From Micromonospora sp. C31 (GTDB lineage: Bacteria; Actinomycetota; Actinomycetes; Mycobacteriales; Micromonosporaceae), in assembly GCF_018070575.1 (NCBI RefSeq), contig NZ_JAGPXN010000002.1, positions 236,131 to 300,130 of the forward strand: 64,000 nucleotides of DNA, in the 5' to 3' direction. The position numbers and the translations under genes were made by a program. This document shows, piece by piece, positions 54,418 through 62,439 of this stretch (position 1 is the first letter of the stretch; every line of letters starts with the position of its first letter). The notes under the pieces were generated by a model. The model saw only the letters and a list, made by a program, of their open reading frames with translations, was not told where the DNA came from and did no database searches.

Positions 54418-55647
54418 ATGAAACACGCCCTACGCCGCCTGCGAACGGCGGCGGTCGCACTCGGCGCCTGCACGCTCGGGCTGAGTGTGCTGTCGGTACC
54501 CGCCGCCGAGGCGTCCGCGGTGCAACCTCTGGCACCGCACTCCCAGCGGGCGCCCGAAGCGGACCAGTTCCAAGCGGAGGGCGTCACCACCGTCGGTGAG
54601 CTGCGCACCGTCGAGGGCTCGCTCTCCGCCGCCAGCGACGGCCGTACGCAGATCATCCGGCACCCCGGCGCGTCGTACGTCAAGGTGCACTTCAGCGCGC
54701 TGCGGCTCGCCCACGGCGACTACGTCACGGTGTCGAGCCCCGACGGCCGCGAGAGCCACCGCTACGACCGCTACCTGAACCGGGCCACGGGCTCGGACTA
54801 CACCACCGACGGTCTGCCGGGCTTCTGGGCGATGTCGGTGGAGGGCGACACGGCGGTGGTGACGCTGCACAGCAGCCGCGCCTCCCGTGGCAACGTCGCG
54901 ACCATCGACCGGTTCTGGCGCGGCTACGACCGCACCGAGATCGCGCAGCACAACCTCTCCACGCAGTCCGTCTGCAGCACCGACGCCCGCCGCGACGCGG
55001 TCTGCTACCAGAACAGCCACCCCACCGAGTACGCGCGCGGCAGGGCCGTGGCGCGGCTGCTGATCAGCGGCGGCGGCATGTGCACCACCTGGCGGGTCGG
55101 CAACACCAACCGCATGCTGACCAACAAGCACTGCTTCTCCACGCAGTCCGCCGTCAGCGGCAGTGAGATGCAGTTCAACTACCAGTGCGCCACCTGCGGC
55201 GGCAACAACCCCGGCGCCGGCACCAAGGTCAGCGGCGCCACGCTCTACAAGGTGAGCAGCGGCGGATCCGGCGAGCTGGACTACGCGCTGTACTCGGTGA
55301 ACAACTTCACCAGCATCCAGAGCTTCGGCACGCTGTACCTCGCGACGACCGCCACCAGCACCGGCACGCGGATGTACATCCCGGCGCACGGCGACGGCAG
55401 GCCCAAGCGCCTCTCGATCTTCGAGGACACCCAGAACGGCGCGACGTGCACCGTCAAGAACGCGAACTACAACAGCTGGAACATCAGCTACAGCTGCGAC
55501 ACCTCCGGCGGCAACTCGGGGTCGCCCGTGCTGAACTCCAGCCACCGGGTCATCGCCCTGCACCACCTCGGCGGTTGCCCGTCGAACCAGGGCGCGAAGG
55601 CGCACGTGATCTACAACCAGATCGCCAGCCTGATCGACAACGGCTGA
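54418..55647 (+). CDS. secreted trypsin-like serine protease (lysyl endopeptidase-like)
   Basis: A 409-residue exported protease. A Sec/Tat-like signal peptide with twin basic start (MKHALRRLRTAAVALGAC) ends near residue 34. A beta-rich prodomain-like region (about 60-180) is followed by a chymotrypsin fold with His in MLTNKHCF, Asp in ELDYALYSV and Ser in CDTSGGNSGSPVLN. Cys pairs suggest disulfides (CSTDARRDAVC, CATC). The pattern is close to lysyl endopeptidase and other secreted trypsin-like enzymes. The leader (54330-54360) is unusually A+T-rich, and GGAGGGA precedes the ATG. Confidence 0.9.
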   Translation: MKHALRRLRTAAVALGACTLGLSVLSVPAAEASAVQPLAPHSQRAPEADQFQAEGVTTVGELRTVEGSLSAASDGRTQIIRHPGASYVKVHFSALRLAHGDYVTVSSPDGRESHRYDRYLNRATGSDYTTDGLPGFWAMSVEGDTAVVTLHSSRASRGNVATIDRFWRGYDRTEIAQHNLSTQSVCSTDARRDAVCYQNSHPTEYARGRAVARLLISGGGMCTTWRVGNTNRMLTNKHCFSTQSAVSGSEMQFNYQCATCGGNNPGAGTKVSGATLYKVSSGGSGELDYALYSVNNFTSIQSFGTLYLATTATSTGTRMYIPAHGDGRPKRLSIFEDTQNGATCTVKNANYNSWNISYSCDTSGGNSGSPVLNSSHRVIALHHLGGCPSNQGAKAHVIYNQIASLIDNG

Positions 55648-55666
55648 CGACCGACTGACGGAGGGC

Positions 55667-55699
55667 GGGCCGCCGGGACGCGAGTGCGTCCGGCGGCCC
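55667..55699 (+). terminator. hairpin terminator after the protease gene
   Basis: A GC stem of about 14 bp (GGGCCGCC...GACGC against GCGTC...GGCGGCCC) with one bulge and a GAGT loop. Confidence 0.7.
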
Positions 55700-55782
55700 G
55701 GTCGACGGGGCTGCGAACGTGACCGCTGTGCAGTGATCCCAGACAAGTGCGAACGCGACAGCCCGTTCCGCCAGCCGGGATC

Positions 55783-56613
55783 TCACCGCCCCGCGATGAC
55801 CGCGGCGACGGTCAGTGTCGCGACAGTGGCGACAAGCAGTGCTGCGGCGGCGCCTCGTCGATCATGCGGGAGCCGGCGGAACAACTGTGAGACGCGGCCG
55901 AGCACCGCGAGGGGCGTCGCGGCGAGCCAGACGTCTCGTTCGACTCGGCCACCGGCGAAGCGGACCACGCCGGGCAGGTGGCCGACTGCGCGCAGCAGCG
56001 GGCCGATCATCGCGCGGCTGCGGTCACTTTCCGGAAGGCGGCCGGCGGTGAGGTGGATCAGAGCGGAGCGAAGGCCGCGCTCGTCGTTGGCCCAGTGAGC
56101 GCGGTAACGGATGACTCCGGCGGTGTCGATCAGATAGGCGGAGTTGGGTTTCGGGCTCATCGCGCGGTGCAGCCCGCCGTCGAGGTCGTCCACCGCGACC
56201 TCGAAGCTGACAGCGTGATGGCGGCGCAGCTCTTCGGCGTGGGCCAGCTTCTGCGCCCACGTGCGCGGCTGGTCGAACCGCTCACCCGGGTGAGCCTCCC
56301 GGGTGTTGACCAGCACGAAGCGGACCCGGTCGCCGAACTCGCGGTGCAGCAGGCGCAGCACCGGGCCGGCGCTCTCGGTCACCGGGCAGGTGCGGGAACC
56401 GAAGACGAGCAGCACCGGAAGGCGGCCGAGATCGGTGTCACGGAACCGGCCGCCGTCGAGGGTGGGCAGGTCGAACGCCGGCATATGGTCGCCCGGCGCG
56501 GGTGCGCCACGGTCGAAGGTCAGGTCGTCGATGAGCAGACCGGTACGGAACCGGTTGAAACGGTACGCCGCCGCGTTGCCTTCGGATGCGGCGTGTGCGG
56601 ATGTCGGTGACAT
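55783..56613 (-). CDS. deiodinase-like thioredoxin-fold protein (Cys form), membrane-anchored
   Basis: A 276-residue protein. Residues about 36-190 form a redoxin/thioredoxin fold. VLLVFGSRTCPVTE places Cys76 where iodothyronine deiodinases have selenocysteine, and VNTREAHPGERFD (EAHP, 106-109) is the second deiodinase hallmark, followed by VDDLDGGLHRAMSPKPNSAY and LIDTAGVIRYRAHWAND. A C-terminal membrane helix (last 25 residues) anchors it. Bacterial members of PF00837 are uncharacterised. It may act as a peroxidase or dehalogenase. The TetR gene upstream shares the same operator sequence. ATG follows GGGAGGGG. Confidence 0.82.
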   Translation of the reverse strand: MSPTSAHAASEGNAAAYRFNRFRTGLLIDDLTFDRGAPAPGDHMPAFDLPTLDGGRFRDTDLGRLPVLLVFGSRTCPVTESAGPVLRLLHREFGDRVRFVLVNTREAHPGERFDQPRTWAQKLAHAEELRRHHAVSFEVAVDDLDGGLHRAMSPKPNSAYLIDTAGVIRYRAHWANDERGLRSALIHLTAGRLPESDRSRAMIGPLLRAVGHLPGVVRFAGGRVERDVWLAATPLAVLGRVSQLFRRLPHDRRGAAAALLVATVATLTVAAVIAGR

Positions 56614-56630
56614 GTTCCCCTCCCAGGTGT

Positions 56631-56646
56631 TTGACTGATCGGTCAA
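56631..56646. promoter_or_regulatory. TetR operator A
   Basis: TTGACTGATCGGTCAA, an imperfect palindrome with perfect TTGAC/GTCAA arms, 17 bp upstream of the deiodinase-like gene. It is the exact reverse complement of operator B at 57323-57338. Confidence 0.85.
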
Positions 56647-56684
56647 CTCTGCTGCCAGCACAATGGGCGCCAACGCCGTATCGA

Positions 56685-57278
56685 TCAGCGCGGCGCCTGC
56701 AGCAGCAGACGGATGTCCGTCTTGGCTTGCAGGACGAGGCCGGGATCGTCCATCGCCTTCGCCAGCAGCGCCAGGCCCTGCAAGTGGGCAAGTGCCCGAG
56801 TCGCGGCGGTCTCGGCGTCCACCGTGGATGCCACCTCGCCGCGACCCTTCGCCTCGCTGATGGCCGTGGAGAAGTAGGCCTTCCACGCCTGCAGCAGCCG
56901 GATGGCCTGGGCCCGCGCATCGTCGCCGTGCATGGCGAACTCGGCCGCGAGCGAGCCGAGCGGGCAGCCGGGCGTGGTGCCGAACCGGTCGCGCATCAGC
57001 GTGAGCATCCGCGCGAAGCTGTCCACGAACCGGTCGACCCGTGCCAGCGGCGGCAGGTCGTCAGCGAAGGCTTCCTCGAGCACCGCGCTCATCATCGCCC
57101 AGTTGTGCTCCAGCACCGCGCCGCCGAGGGCCTGCTTCGAGGCGAAGAAGTGGTACAGGCTGCCCTTGTGGACGCCAGCCGCCCGGCACACGTCCTCGGT
57201 GCTGACCGCGGCCAGGGATGCGCCATGGACCAGGTCACGGGCAACCGCCACGATCCGTTCACGCGTATCGCGGGCCAT
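56685..57278 (-). CDS. TetR-family repressor
   Basis: A 197-residue TetR regulator. The DNA-binding domain is TRERIVAVARDLVHGASLAA, VSTEDVCRAAGVHKGSLYHF and FASKQALGGAVLEHN. The C-terminal part resembles the YcdC/AcrR-like ligand-binding region with PGCPLGSLAAEF. It lies 71 bp upstream of the deiodinase-like gene on the same strand. The ATG at 57278 follows GGGAGGCGCGA; the frame extends into the upstream operator, so a longer start is unlikely. Confidence 0.92.
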   Translation of the reverse strand: MARDTRERIVAVARDLVHGASLAAVSTEDVCRAAGVHKGSLYHFFASKQALGGAVLEHNWAMMSAVLEEAFADDLPPLARVDRFVDSFARMLTLMRDRFGTTPGCPLGSLAAEFAMHGDDARAQAIRLLQAWKAYFSTAISEAKGRGEVASTVDAETAATRALAHLQGLALLAKAMDDPGLVLQAKTDIRLLLQAPR

Positions 57279-57322
57279 TCGCGCCTCCCGGACTCGACCG
57301 ACCAGTCGAAGGTAGCGGTTAG

Positions 57323-57338
57323 TTGACCGATCAGTCAA
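57323..57338. promoter_or_regulatory. TetR operator B
   Basis: TTGACCGATCAGTCAA, 45 bp upstream of the tetR start; identical to operator A in reverse complement. This implies autoregulation plus control of the deiodinase-like gene. Confidence 0.85.
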
Positions 57339-57386
57339 CAGCGGAGGCCGCCGGAACGCGGCCTCCGGCGAGCCATCGCCGGACCG

Positions 57387-57655
57387 TCACCTGGCCCCGG
57401 CCGTGCCCAGGTCGGCGATGAGCCGATCGAGCAGGCGCTCCTCCATCACCGCTCGGCCGGTGCGCCGCATCGACTCGCCCAGCGACTCGTCCCACGGCGT
57501 CCGGGTGGGCGTACCGAGCAGGGCCGTGCCGGTGTACGCCGCAGGCAGGTAGTCAGCCGCGGTCATCCGCCACGGGGTCGCGCCCGGATACCGCTGCAGA
57601 GCCGCCGCCGTCAGTCGTACGCAGCACGGCCGTCGCCTCGCCGAGGGTCACGATC
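57387..57655 (-). pseudogene. C-terminal gene remnant with frameshift
   Basis: The minus strand encodes LTAAALQRYPGATPWRM and on through ADYLPAAYTGTALLGTPTRT to a TGA at 57387 with gene-like codon use (about 65 codons), but no start. A frame-shifted piece (VTLGEATAVLRT) continues upstream before the sequence changes character near 57655. This is the tail of a lost gene. I do not recognise the family. Confidence 0.55.
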
Positions 57656-57659
57656 GGGT

Positions 57660-58034
57660 GTGACGTGATGTTTGATAACGGCCCGTGGTGAGTGCTGGGC
57701 CTGTCTTTTCGATGCGCCACCAGATGATTGCGGTGATGACGATGACAGCGAAGGTGGGGACGAACTGGTACGGCGTGCCGGCTCCGGTTGAGCGGTCCTG
57801 GAGTGCGCTACCGGGGTCCACTCACAGGGCTGTGGCCAGGACGAACGTGAACGTGTTGAGTGCGGCGTGCAGCACGACGGTGATCTCAAGCCCGCCGGTG
57901 CGCCAGGTGATGATGGCCAGTCCGGTCCAGAGCACAAGTACCAGACGATGATGTACGGATCCGTCGCGCCGTGTGCGGCCGTGAACAGTTACGCCGTATT
58001 CCTCGCCCGCCGACTGAGGCGGGGTGAGGAGCAT
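57660..58034 (-). pseudogene. decayed CPBP (Abi) intramembrane metalloprotease
   Basis: The minus strand reads LTPPQSAGEEYG, matching CPBP motif 1 (EE plus following residues), then, after an apparent loss of the motif 2 region, TGLAIITWRTGGLEITVVLH and AALNTFTFVLATAL with the HxxxN motif. An in-frame TGA at 57822-57824 is followed by more same-frame membrane-protein sequence (YQFVPTFAVIVITAIIWWRI). With motif 2 missing and the chain stopped, activity is unlikely. Intact relatives act in immunity or prenyl-protein processing. Confidence 0.65.
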
Positions 58035-58198
58035 CGTGGCGATGAAGATGGACTCGATCCTGGTGTCCGAAACCGAAACCCTCTACACGGCGGTCGACTG
58101 CGTCCTCAACGCCCCGACCACATGAGCGGCATCCCCTGCCGGTCCTTCACATCCCGATAGCACTCGCCCCCGTGCTCGTGGAGCGCTGATGCTCCGCA

Positions 58199-58295
58199 GC
58201 CTCGCACATCGTGAACGGGATACCGGCCGGCGACGGCGGCAGGATCGGTGTTGCCGCGCCCGCAGTGCCGGGGATGGCTGTGTGTTCCGCCGTGA
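58199..58295. repeat. dispersed repeat, copy 1
   Basis: About 90 bp sharing cgcacatcgt, ccggccgg(c/t)gacggcggcagg, gccgcgcccgcag and ggatggctgtgtgt-like blocks in the same order with the segment at 61986-62085. Read on the minus strand both copies give an LPPSPAG plus TMC peptide pattern, so they may be remnants of one gene. The rest of 58035-58447 has no gene I can support. Confidence 0.55.
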
Positions 58296-58447
58296 TCGTG
58301 GCTGAGCGTCGAGGTGCCACCAACTTCTCGCACTGCGGGCGGGCCGGGTTGAACGGGCGCGGCACCGACAGCCGTAGACCCTGATGCCCGGAGGCGGCGG
58401 GTTTGGCTGCGTGTGTTTCGTCGGGATCGCTTGGCTCACGGTAGGAG

Positions 58448-58903
58448 ATGCCACCCGCCGCTTCGTCGTCTGCGAGATTCGGTAGACCGCTCATGGAGAC
58501 CCGCGACCTGCGTTCGCATCGTGAGAAGGAGCTGACCCGGCCCGTGCCGTACGAGGCGGACTGGCACCTGGCGGAGCGGATCCTGTGCGAGGAGGCGGAG
58601 AGCATCCCGTCGACGGTCGAGGCGCGGCGCGCCATCGAGCAGATGCGCCACCGCTACCCGGTCGCCGATGCCGAGGTCGACGCCCGTGTCTTCGTCCGGG
58701 CCACCCCCAACTGGGTCGAGCTGTCCGCCCGGATCGTGGTGCCGGTCCGCACCGCACGGCAGGTCAAGGACCAGGTCACCCGGCGGGTGCTGGACCGCTT
58801 CGCCGAGAACGGCATCCGGGTGGCGTCGGTGACGCAGGAGATCACCGTCCACCCGCTCCAGGCAACGGAAACTGTCGCCGTCGTTCCGGCCGACCGCCGA
58901 TGA
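58448..58903 (+). pseudogene. C-terminal half of an MscS-type mechanosensitive channel
   Basis: The open frame (internal ATG 58493) encodes about 137 residues matching only the cytoplasmic C-terminal domain of MscS-family channels: [74 protein letters not shown]. The membrane helices and beta-domain are absent and the upstream DNA is unrelated. It is a truncated gene, though the remaining frame is intact and could still be translated. Confidence 0.7.
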
Positions 58904-58916
58904 CGAGCCACACGTC

Positions 58917-59287
58917 ATGAACCGACCTCGCACCGTGTCCGCGCGGCTGGCCGGGATGCGAAAGAGCTTCTGGCCTTCCTGCAGGACCGGACCATCCAGG
59001 CGACCCTCGGTACGTTCGTCGCCACCTTCCTGTTCGCGATGGTGGTGCTCGCCGCGTTGCCGGCCCAGGAGGAGCAACGGCTGCCGGAGCTCTCCCTCGC
59101 CGGTTCCATCGGTGCGCAGACCCGACGGTCGATCGCCCACCTGCCCCGACCCGACGAGCCGCCGGCGACGGGTGCCCGGCGGGGTGACCCGCACCGAGCC
59201 GGCACATCCATCCGTCGCCGAGTCGCCCGAGGACCCGGATCTACGAGCACCCGGTTTCCGGCTGAACAGTCAGCCGAGATCGACTGA
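58917..59287 (+). pseudogene. remnant of a DUF2254 membrane protein
   Basis: From about 58958 the frame reads [20 protein letters not shown], then [20 protein letters not shown], as in DUF2254 proteins (the RTFLRDRxxQxxLGxFxATF pattern). A different frame supplies the few residues before it ([13 protein letters not shown]), and the sequence after residue 50 becomes Arg/Pro-rich and unrelated. Both ends are therefore broken. Confidence 0.55.
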
Positions 59288-59311
59288 CCAGCCGAGATGT
59301 AGGTCCCGATC

Positions 59312-59447
59312 ATGCCACCGACGGTTACAGAGCAACGTAAACCCTGGCATCACCGCCGGGCCGAACGGCAGCGGCGACAACTTCGCGGTGACGAGCACCG
59401 CCAACGGCAACTGGACCTGGCCGACGGTCAACTGCCGCCCCGGGTGA
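59312..59447 (+). pseudogene. C-terminal fragment of a probable secreted protein
   Basis: About 40 codons ending in TGA encode [20 protein letters not shown] and [17 protein letters not shown]. The Asn/Gly/Thr-rich composition and C-terminal Cys suggest a secreted carbohydrate-related protein. No start or upstream part is present. Family not identified. Confidence 0.4.
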
Positions 59448-59489
59448 CCGGACCGATCGATACTTCGGTCCGGTCACCCGGCGGAGCTT

Positions 59490-59792
59490 TCACGCGGCGC
59501 AGATGATCTGGGCCTGCGCGAAGTAGAAGTTGGGCATGGGCTGACTCACCGAGGACACCCCGTTGGAGCACTGGAGGAACGGCTCCGAATAGCCCGCGGC
59601 ATAGGCCACGTTGCGGGCCTGGTTCTGGGCGTTGATCATCGCGATCTGCGGGATCGAGCTGCTGCCGTAGCCGGTGAAGACCTGCACCCCCGGCGACGGG
59701 GCAGCCGAAGCCGGAGAGGCGACGGCGAGGCTCGATGCCAGCATCGCCGTGGCGAGCGCCGCAGCGGCGGTGAGTCGTCGGACCGTGGACAT
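59490..59792 (-). CDS. small secreted protein of unknown function
   Basis: A 100-residue exported protein: signal peptide of 30-31 residues (MSTVRRLTAAAALATAMLAS start, cut after PASAAP), then a mature part of about 69 residues (GVQVFTGYGSSSIPQIAMIN, AQNQARNVAYAAGYSEP) with two cysteines, one at FLQCSNG and one in IICAA at the C-terminus, probably a disulfide. The ATG has AGGAGGAG at good spacing in an A+T-rich leader. It is one of few intact genes in the decayed zone. Confidence 0.8.
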   Translation of the reverse strand: MSTVRRLTAAAALATAMLASSLAVASPASAAPSPGVQVFTGYGSSSIPQIAMINAQNQARNVAYAAGYSEPFLQCSNGVSSVSQPMPNFYFAQAQIICAA

Positions 59793-59874
59793 GACTCTAA
59801 TCTCCTCCTAATTAGGTGGTGGTCGGCTGCCAGGTGTCCCCTACTGTCCCGGAACACGGAGGGGGCGGATGATC

Positions 59875-60000
59875 TCAGGCGGCACCGGCCGGGTCGCCGA
59901 GGTGCTCGTACGGCTGCGACGCGGACCGGGCGTGCCGCTTCACCTCGTCGAGGCGGTTGATCTGGCGGCCGGCCATCCCATTGCGGCGCCGGCACCGCCG
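59875..60000 (-). pseudogene. C-terminal gene fragment
   Basis: About 37 minus-strand codons with gene-like third positions (GRQINRLDEVKRHARSASQP, then YEHLGDPAGAA and TGA). No start is present, and upstream sequence does not continue the pattern. Family unknown. Confidence 0.3.
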
Positions 60001-60239
60001 TCCATGGAGACGTGGACCCGCTGCAGCAACAGGCCAAAGCGCCCAGCCGCGAGGCCGGCGTTCGCCCGACCCGACCAAAGCGCTGACCTCGACCGCATCA
60101 TGGGAGAAGATCCTAATCGATATTCTGCTTTCTGCAACGTTTCGCGATCGGCGGCCGGCGCGCGCCTGCTCTTCGTCGGGTCTATGGCATTCCACGCCGG
60201 GATGACCGCGTCCGACAGGGCCGCCGCCGGTCTGCTGAA

Positions 60240-60638
60240 CCCGGCCGACAGCGACTGAGGCAGCGCCGATGTCGCGACCGCGTCATCCGGGTGGAGGACC
60301 GGCCCGATCGCCATGAGGATCGGTTCGTTGGCACGCCAGTCCACGCCGAGTTCGACCTTGGAAACCCGCACACCGTCGGTGACAGTCAGCCGGGCGAACG
60401 TGTCGTACTGCCGCTCGATCTCGACGGTCAGGCCGTCGTCCCGGTAGCCGTGCACGACGGCGGCGACGGCGGCGGTGAACTCGTCGCGGCGGTCCCAGGC
60501 GGTGAACAGGTCGACGTCCTCGCTGGGCCGCTACAGAAGCCCGGCGGCCTGGACCGCGTAGCCGCCGGCCAGCGCGAAGCCGTGTCTATCGGCTGCCGCG
60601 AGTCCGGTACGGGCGAGGCGTTCGTGGAAGGGGTCCAC
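60240..60638 (-). pseudogene. AbiEii/AbiGii-type nucleotidyltransferase toxin, broken by a TAG stop and a lost C-terminus
   Basis: GTG at 60638 opens VDPFHERLARTGLAAADRHG and FALAGGYAVQAAGLL, then TAG (60531-60533), then in the same frame RPSEDVDLFTAWDRRDEFTA. The GG...DVD arrangement is the nucleotidyltransferase signature of AbiEii toxins. The frame goes on to GVRVSKVELGVDWRANEPIL and HPDDAVAT and then loses the family pattern. The antitoxin-like gene ends 3 bp upstream. Read-through of TAG could only yield a truncated enzyme. Confidence 0.7.
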
Positions 60639-60640
60639 CG

Positions 60641-61207
60641 CTACGGCGCGTTGCTGCGGGTCGCGGCGAGTTCGGGGAAGGCGTCCTCCCAGCGCTGGCG
60701 GAGCTGGGGCGGCAGCCAGAGGGTGGGCCAGAGCCGCCGGAGAAGGTCGGCATCGAGCCAGGTGTCCAGATCCTCGACGGTACTGGCTTCGGTGAGCACC
60801 ACCTTGTACATGCTGGCCAGGCGGGCGGGCCGGTCAAGGTCGTATTCGGCGTGCCCGGACCAGTCGAGGTGACGCGGAAGCGTCACGCTACCTTCGGTCG
60901 GACCGTGCAGCGCGGTGAGGGTTTCGGCCACTACGTAGGGCTTCCGCTCACCGTAGGGTCGGTAGTCCGCTGGCGGCTGGGGTGATGTCCTGCGCCGGCT
61001 GAGGTTGGTCGCCCGCCGGACCTCCGGTCGTAGTGCCTGACGGATCGTCTCCCGGCTGTACCCGGTGACCCGCTGCAGATCCACCGGCCGCCAACCGGCC
61101 GCGTGAAACGCCCGCAGCTGCTCGTCCCGCTCGGTCAACGCCTGCGCCCGCGTCGCCTCGTACCGGGAGACAACCGCATGCAGATCATCCTCGGAGAACC
61201 GACCCAT
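60641..61207 (-). CDS. AbiEi-like antitoxin/helix-turn-helix protein
   Basis: A 188-residue protein: an N-terminal helix-turn-helix (QLRAFHAAGWRPVDLQRVTG, then YSRETIRQALRP) and a C-terminal domain with YGERKPYVVAETLTALHGPT, LDWSGHAEYDLDRPARLASM and LPPQLRQRWEDAFPELAATR. It directly precedes the broken AbiEii-type gene, the order of type IV toxin-antitoxin operons. A perfect palindrome overlaps its promoter, suggesting autoregulation. The toxin is dead, so it may persist as an orphan regulator. Confidence 0.75.
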   Translation of the reverse strand: MGRFSEDDLHAVVSRYEATRAQALTERDEQLRAFHAAGWRPVDLQRVTGYSRETIRQALRPEVRRATNLSRRRTSPQPPADYRPYGERKPYVVAETLTALHGPTEGSVTLPRHLDWSGHAEYDLDRPARLASMYKVVLTEASTVEDLDTWLDADLLRRLWPTLWLPPQLRQRWEDAFPELAATRSNAP

Positions 61208-61222
61208 GCCCGTCAGCCTACT

Positions 61223-61245
61223 ACGCTAGGCCAAGCACGCTTGGC
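61223..61245 (-). promoter_or_regulatory. promoter and palindromic operator of the antitoxin gene
   Basis: GCCAAGC-AC-GCTTGGC (61230-61245) is a perfect 7-bp-arm palindrome. A -10-like TAGCGT (minus strand, 61223-61228) abuts it. The start codon is 15 bp downstream. Binding by the HTH protein would block the promoter. Confidence 0.65.
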
Positions 61246-61297
61246 TTTCGGTCCTAGGAGATCGGGCCAGCGAGGAAGAGGGCGGGGGCGTGGGTCG

Positions 61298-61855
61298 TCA
61301 CTCGCGGGTCAGCCCCGGTGGTAGCGCGTCCTCGTCGGATCGGACCTTGCGGGCATTGGCTACCGGGTCGCGTTCGAGGGTGTGGATCAGTGGTGTTGGG
61401 CCACCGACGCAGGTCCAGGTGTCGTCCCAGAGTGCGGAGACCAGCCATGACCTGTCGGCGGGGAAGAACAGGTCGGGTAGCGCTCCGCGGCCGTGGCGCA
61501 TGTGACCGCCGGTGCGCCAGGTGAGGGCCTGCTTGGGGCCGGCCTCGACCAGCACGTACGGCCAGTTCCAGTAAAGGAACACCCTCGGGGCGTGGGGAAA
61601 GACGACGTCGTGGGCGCCGGTGTCGAGATACCCCAGCCACCACGGCTGGTCGGGCGTGTGCGTGACGAGGTCCTCGACCAGGGCCTGCTCGTAGGCGGCG
61701 GTCGCGTAGTCGGCCTGGTACGTGGTGGCGTAGGCGTCGAAGACCGGCGGGATCCCGGTGGTGATCGAGACCCCGGCAGTGGTGTGACCAGCGATCCAGC
61801 CCACGTCGGCGGCGGCGCCGACGCGCCAGTCCCGCCCGTCCTTCTTGACCTGCAT
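61298..61855 (-). CDS. protein of unknown function
   Basis: A 185-residue cytoplasmic protein with many aromatic residues (QPWWLGYLDTGAHDVVFPHA, VFLYWNWPYVLVEAGPKQAL, TWRTGGHMRHGRGALPDLFF, SWLVSALWDDTWTCVGGP). Length and codon use look like a real gene. I do not recognise the family, though the acidic, Trp-rich layout resembles small immunity-like proteins. ATG 61855 lacks a strong ribosome site. It lies upstream of the antitoxin gene on the same strand. Confidence 0.7.
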   Translation of the reverse strand: MQVKKDGRDWRVGAAADVGWIAGHTTAGVSITTGIPPVFDAYATTYQADYATAAYEQALVEDLVTHTPDQPWWLGYLDTGAHDVVFPHAPRVFLYWNWPYVLVEAGPKQALTWRTGGHMRHGRGALPDLFFPADRSWLVSALWDDTWTCVGGPTPLIHTLERDPVANARKVRSDEDALPPGLTRE

Positions 61856-61985
61856 ACCGCTATTGAAGCCGCTGCAGCGACGGTTGGCGTGGGATCAGGC
61901 TGGTCGCAGAACGGCGGCCGGCGACCAGCCGTCATGGGCCACCATGCCGTACGCCTGCCCCGCGCTCGGCGAAGCATGCTGCGTG

Positions 61986-62085
61986 GGTTCCGCACATCGT
62001 TTCCGAGGTGCCGGCCGGTGACGGCGGCAGGCTCGAGGTCGCCGCGCCCGCAGGGCCGGGAGTGGGCATGGCTGTGTGTGTTCCT
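61986..62085. repeat. dispersed repeat, copy 2
   Basis: Partner of the segment at 58199-58295: cgcacatcgt, ccggccggtgacggcggcagg, gccgcgcccgcag, and gggcatggctgtgtgt blocks in the same order. It occupies the middle of the 325-bp stretch between the 61.3-kb gene and the tRNA; no gene is supported there. Confidence 0.55.
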
Positions 62086-62180
62086 GGGCTGGGCGAACGG
62101 GGGTCCGGGTGACGTGGGTGAAGGTGGGCGACTCCCTGCCACCCCAGGTGAACGCCCGGGTCGCTAGACTAGGCCCTCGC

Positions 62181-62253
62181 GCCCTCGTAGCTCAGGGGAT
62201 AGAGCATCGGTTTCCTAAACCGTGTGTCGCAGGTTCGAATCCTGCCGGGGGCA
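62181..62253 (+). tRNA. tRNA-Arg (anticodon CCU)
   Basis: A 73-nt cloverleaf: acceptor GCCCTCG/CGGGGGC, D arm GCTC-AGGGGATA-GAGC, anticodon stem TCGGT/ACCGT with loop TTCCTAA (anticodon CCT), T arm GCAGG-TTCGAAT-CCTGC, discriminator A. CCA is not encoded. It reads the rare AGG codon. Genes for this tRNA are common integration sites, and the decayed zone lies on its 5' side. Confidence 0.96.
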
Positions 62254-62439
62254 CCTCGAAGATCAGCCCAGAAGCCGTCTGACCTGCGGGTGCGCTCTCG
62301 CGTCGATGGCCTGCCCTGTGCAGTGGTATGCCGCCCGAAGCCACCGCTCGTCGCTGCCCCTTCCCGGCTGCTGCACATCGACGTGTCCGCGCTGAGGATG
62401 GTCGACGCCACCCGCGCCCTCGCGGCGGGTCTGGACGTC

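Noticed and set aside
59869-60258. Plus-strand 129-codon frame starting MISGGTGRVAEVLV
   Set aside because: It is antisense to fragments with better coding character, including the end of the AbiEii-like remnant, and has no family pattern.
62181-62253. Attachment-site duplication of the tRNA-Arg 3' end
   Set aside because: I looked for a second copy of the GGTTCGAATCCTGCC core in the window and found none, so no att site is claimed.
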